This document shows positions 5,152 to 5,635 of a stretch of 5,635 nt of DNA, in pieces. The notes under the pieces are model-generated. The model was not told the DNA's origin, did not search any database, and saw nothing but the letters and a program-made list of their open reading frames with translations. The translations under genes and the position numbers were made by a program. How positions within the stretch are numbered: position 1 is the stretch's first letter; each line of letters starts with the position of its first letter. The stretch covers positions 1-5,635 of the forward strand of contig JAQSYR010000159.1 in the NCBI GenBank assembly GCA_029256035.1, given 5' to 3'. This stretch comes from Anaerocolumna sp. (GTDB taxonomy: Bacteria; Bacillota; Clostridia; Lachnospirales; Lachnospiraceae).

Positions 5152-5635
5152 CTAACCTAATAAATCTTCTACTGAAATACCACGTAATTTTGCAACTTCT
5201 TCCGGAGTCTTTAACTGGCTTAATCCTTCAATTGTAGCAAGAACAACGTTCTGCTTATTGTTAGAGCCAAGAGACTTTGTACGGATATTCTTAAATCCTG
5301 CAAGTTCAAGCACATTACGAGCTGGACCTCCTGCGATAACACCAGTACCTTCAGGAGAACGTTTTAATAAAACGCTTGCACTTCCGAATTTACCAATATA
5401 ATCATGTGGAACGCTACCATTTTCATCAATTGGTAAGCTGATCATTTTCTTGATTGCATCTTCTTTTCCTTTACGAATAGCTTCTGGAATTTCAGCAGCT
5501 TTTCCTAATCCTGCACCAACGTGTCCGTTCTTGTCACCAACAACGACTAAAGCTGTAAATCTGAAATTACGTCCACCTTTTACTACTTTAGTTACACGTT
5601 TGATTGATACTACTTTATCTTCTAGTTTATCTTCA
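5152..5635 (-). CDS. rpsE: 30S ribosomal protein S5 (5' end cut by window edge)
   Basis: The last 160 residues of S5 are present; roughly the first ten, with the start codon, lie beyond the right edge. The frame runs unbroken from 5634 back to the TAG at 5152-5154. The dsRBD-like N-terminal domain is visible (VVSIKRVTKVVKGGRNFRF, then VVVGDKNGHVGAGLGKA), including the basic loop that contacts 16S rRNA helix 34. The second domain follows (VPHDYIGKFGSASVLLK, EGTGVIAGGPARNVLELAG, TKSLGSNN, EEVAKLRG). S5 takes part in decoding accuracy and mRNA unwinding at the entry channel. No internal deletion is seen. An ATG inside the gene at 5445 is not the start, because conserved S5 sequence continues upstream of it. 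Confidence 0.97.
   Translation of the reverse strand, partial: EDKLEDKVVSIKRVTKVVKGGRNFRFTALVVVGDKNGHVGAGLGKAAEIPEAIRKGKEDAIKKMISLPIDENGSVPHDYIGKFGSASVLLKRSPEGTGVIAGGPARNVLELAGFKNIRTKSLGSNNKQNVVLATIEGLSQLKTPEEVAKLRGISVEDLLG

Overview
The window is a stretch of the conserved spc–alpha ribosomal protein region. Every gene reads on the minus strand, so transcription runs from high to low coordinates. The order (rpsE, rpmD, rplO, secY, adk, map, a KOW-domain gene, infA, rpmJ, rpsM, rpsK, rpsD) fits the Clostridia. The small KOW/L14e-like gene between map and infA, the four-cysteine (zinc-lid) adenylate kinase, the AT-rich DNA with strong AGGAGG-type ribosome binding sites, and protein wording such as the S13 tail all point to a low-GC Gram-positive. 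Lachnospiraceae is my best guess; the species cannot be told.

Layout in transcription order: rpsE enters at the right edge without its first codons (5635 to 5152). rpmD and rplO follow closely. secY starts 3 nt after the rplO stop. A 160-nt gap with a very GC-rich perfect hairpin separates secY from adk. map is coupled to adk, the adk stop being part of the map ribosome binding site. Then come the KOW gene, infA and rpmJ (GTG start). After rpmJ lies the only long gene-free stretch, about 406 nt with several small inverted repeats, then rpsM, rpsK and the first eight codons of rpsD at the left edge. Together the genes encode ribosomal proteins, the Sec channel, adenylate kinase, N-terminal methionine removal and initiation factor IF-1: a growth-linked translation and secretion cluster.

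The unexpected part is damage in otherwise ordinary genes. rpsM encodes only 38 residues: the normal first 19 and last 19 residues of S13 joined in frame, with about 83 internal residues missing. rplO encodes 94 residues rather than about 146: the N-terminal three-fifths and the last 12 residues joined in frame, with about 52 missing. infA has lost its stop: a single extra T (complement of position 1154) in codon 72 turns a normal AAA TAA TGA TAG ending into a read-through that adds 27 residues and overlaps rpmJ. The other complete genes look full length. Either this is a real, odd lineage or strain (perhaps with intact copies elsewhere), or the assembly carries small deletions and an indel. 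The sequence alone cannot decide. I found no mobile element, CRISPR array, tRNA or rRNA, and no unfamiliar multi-gene system.
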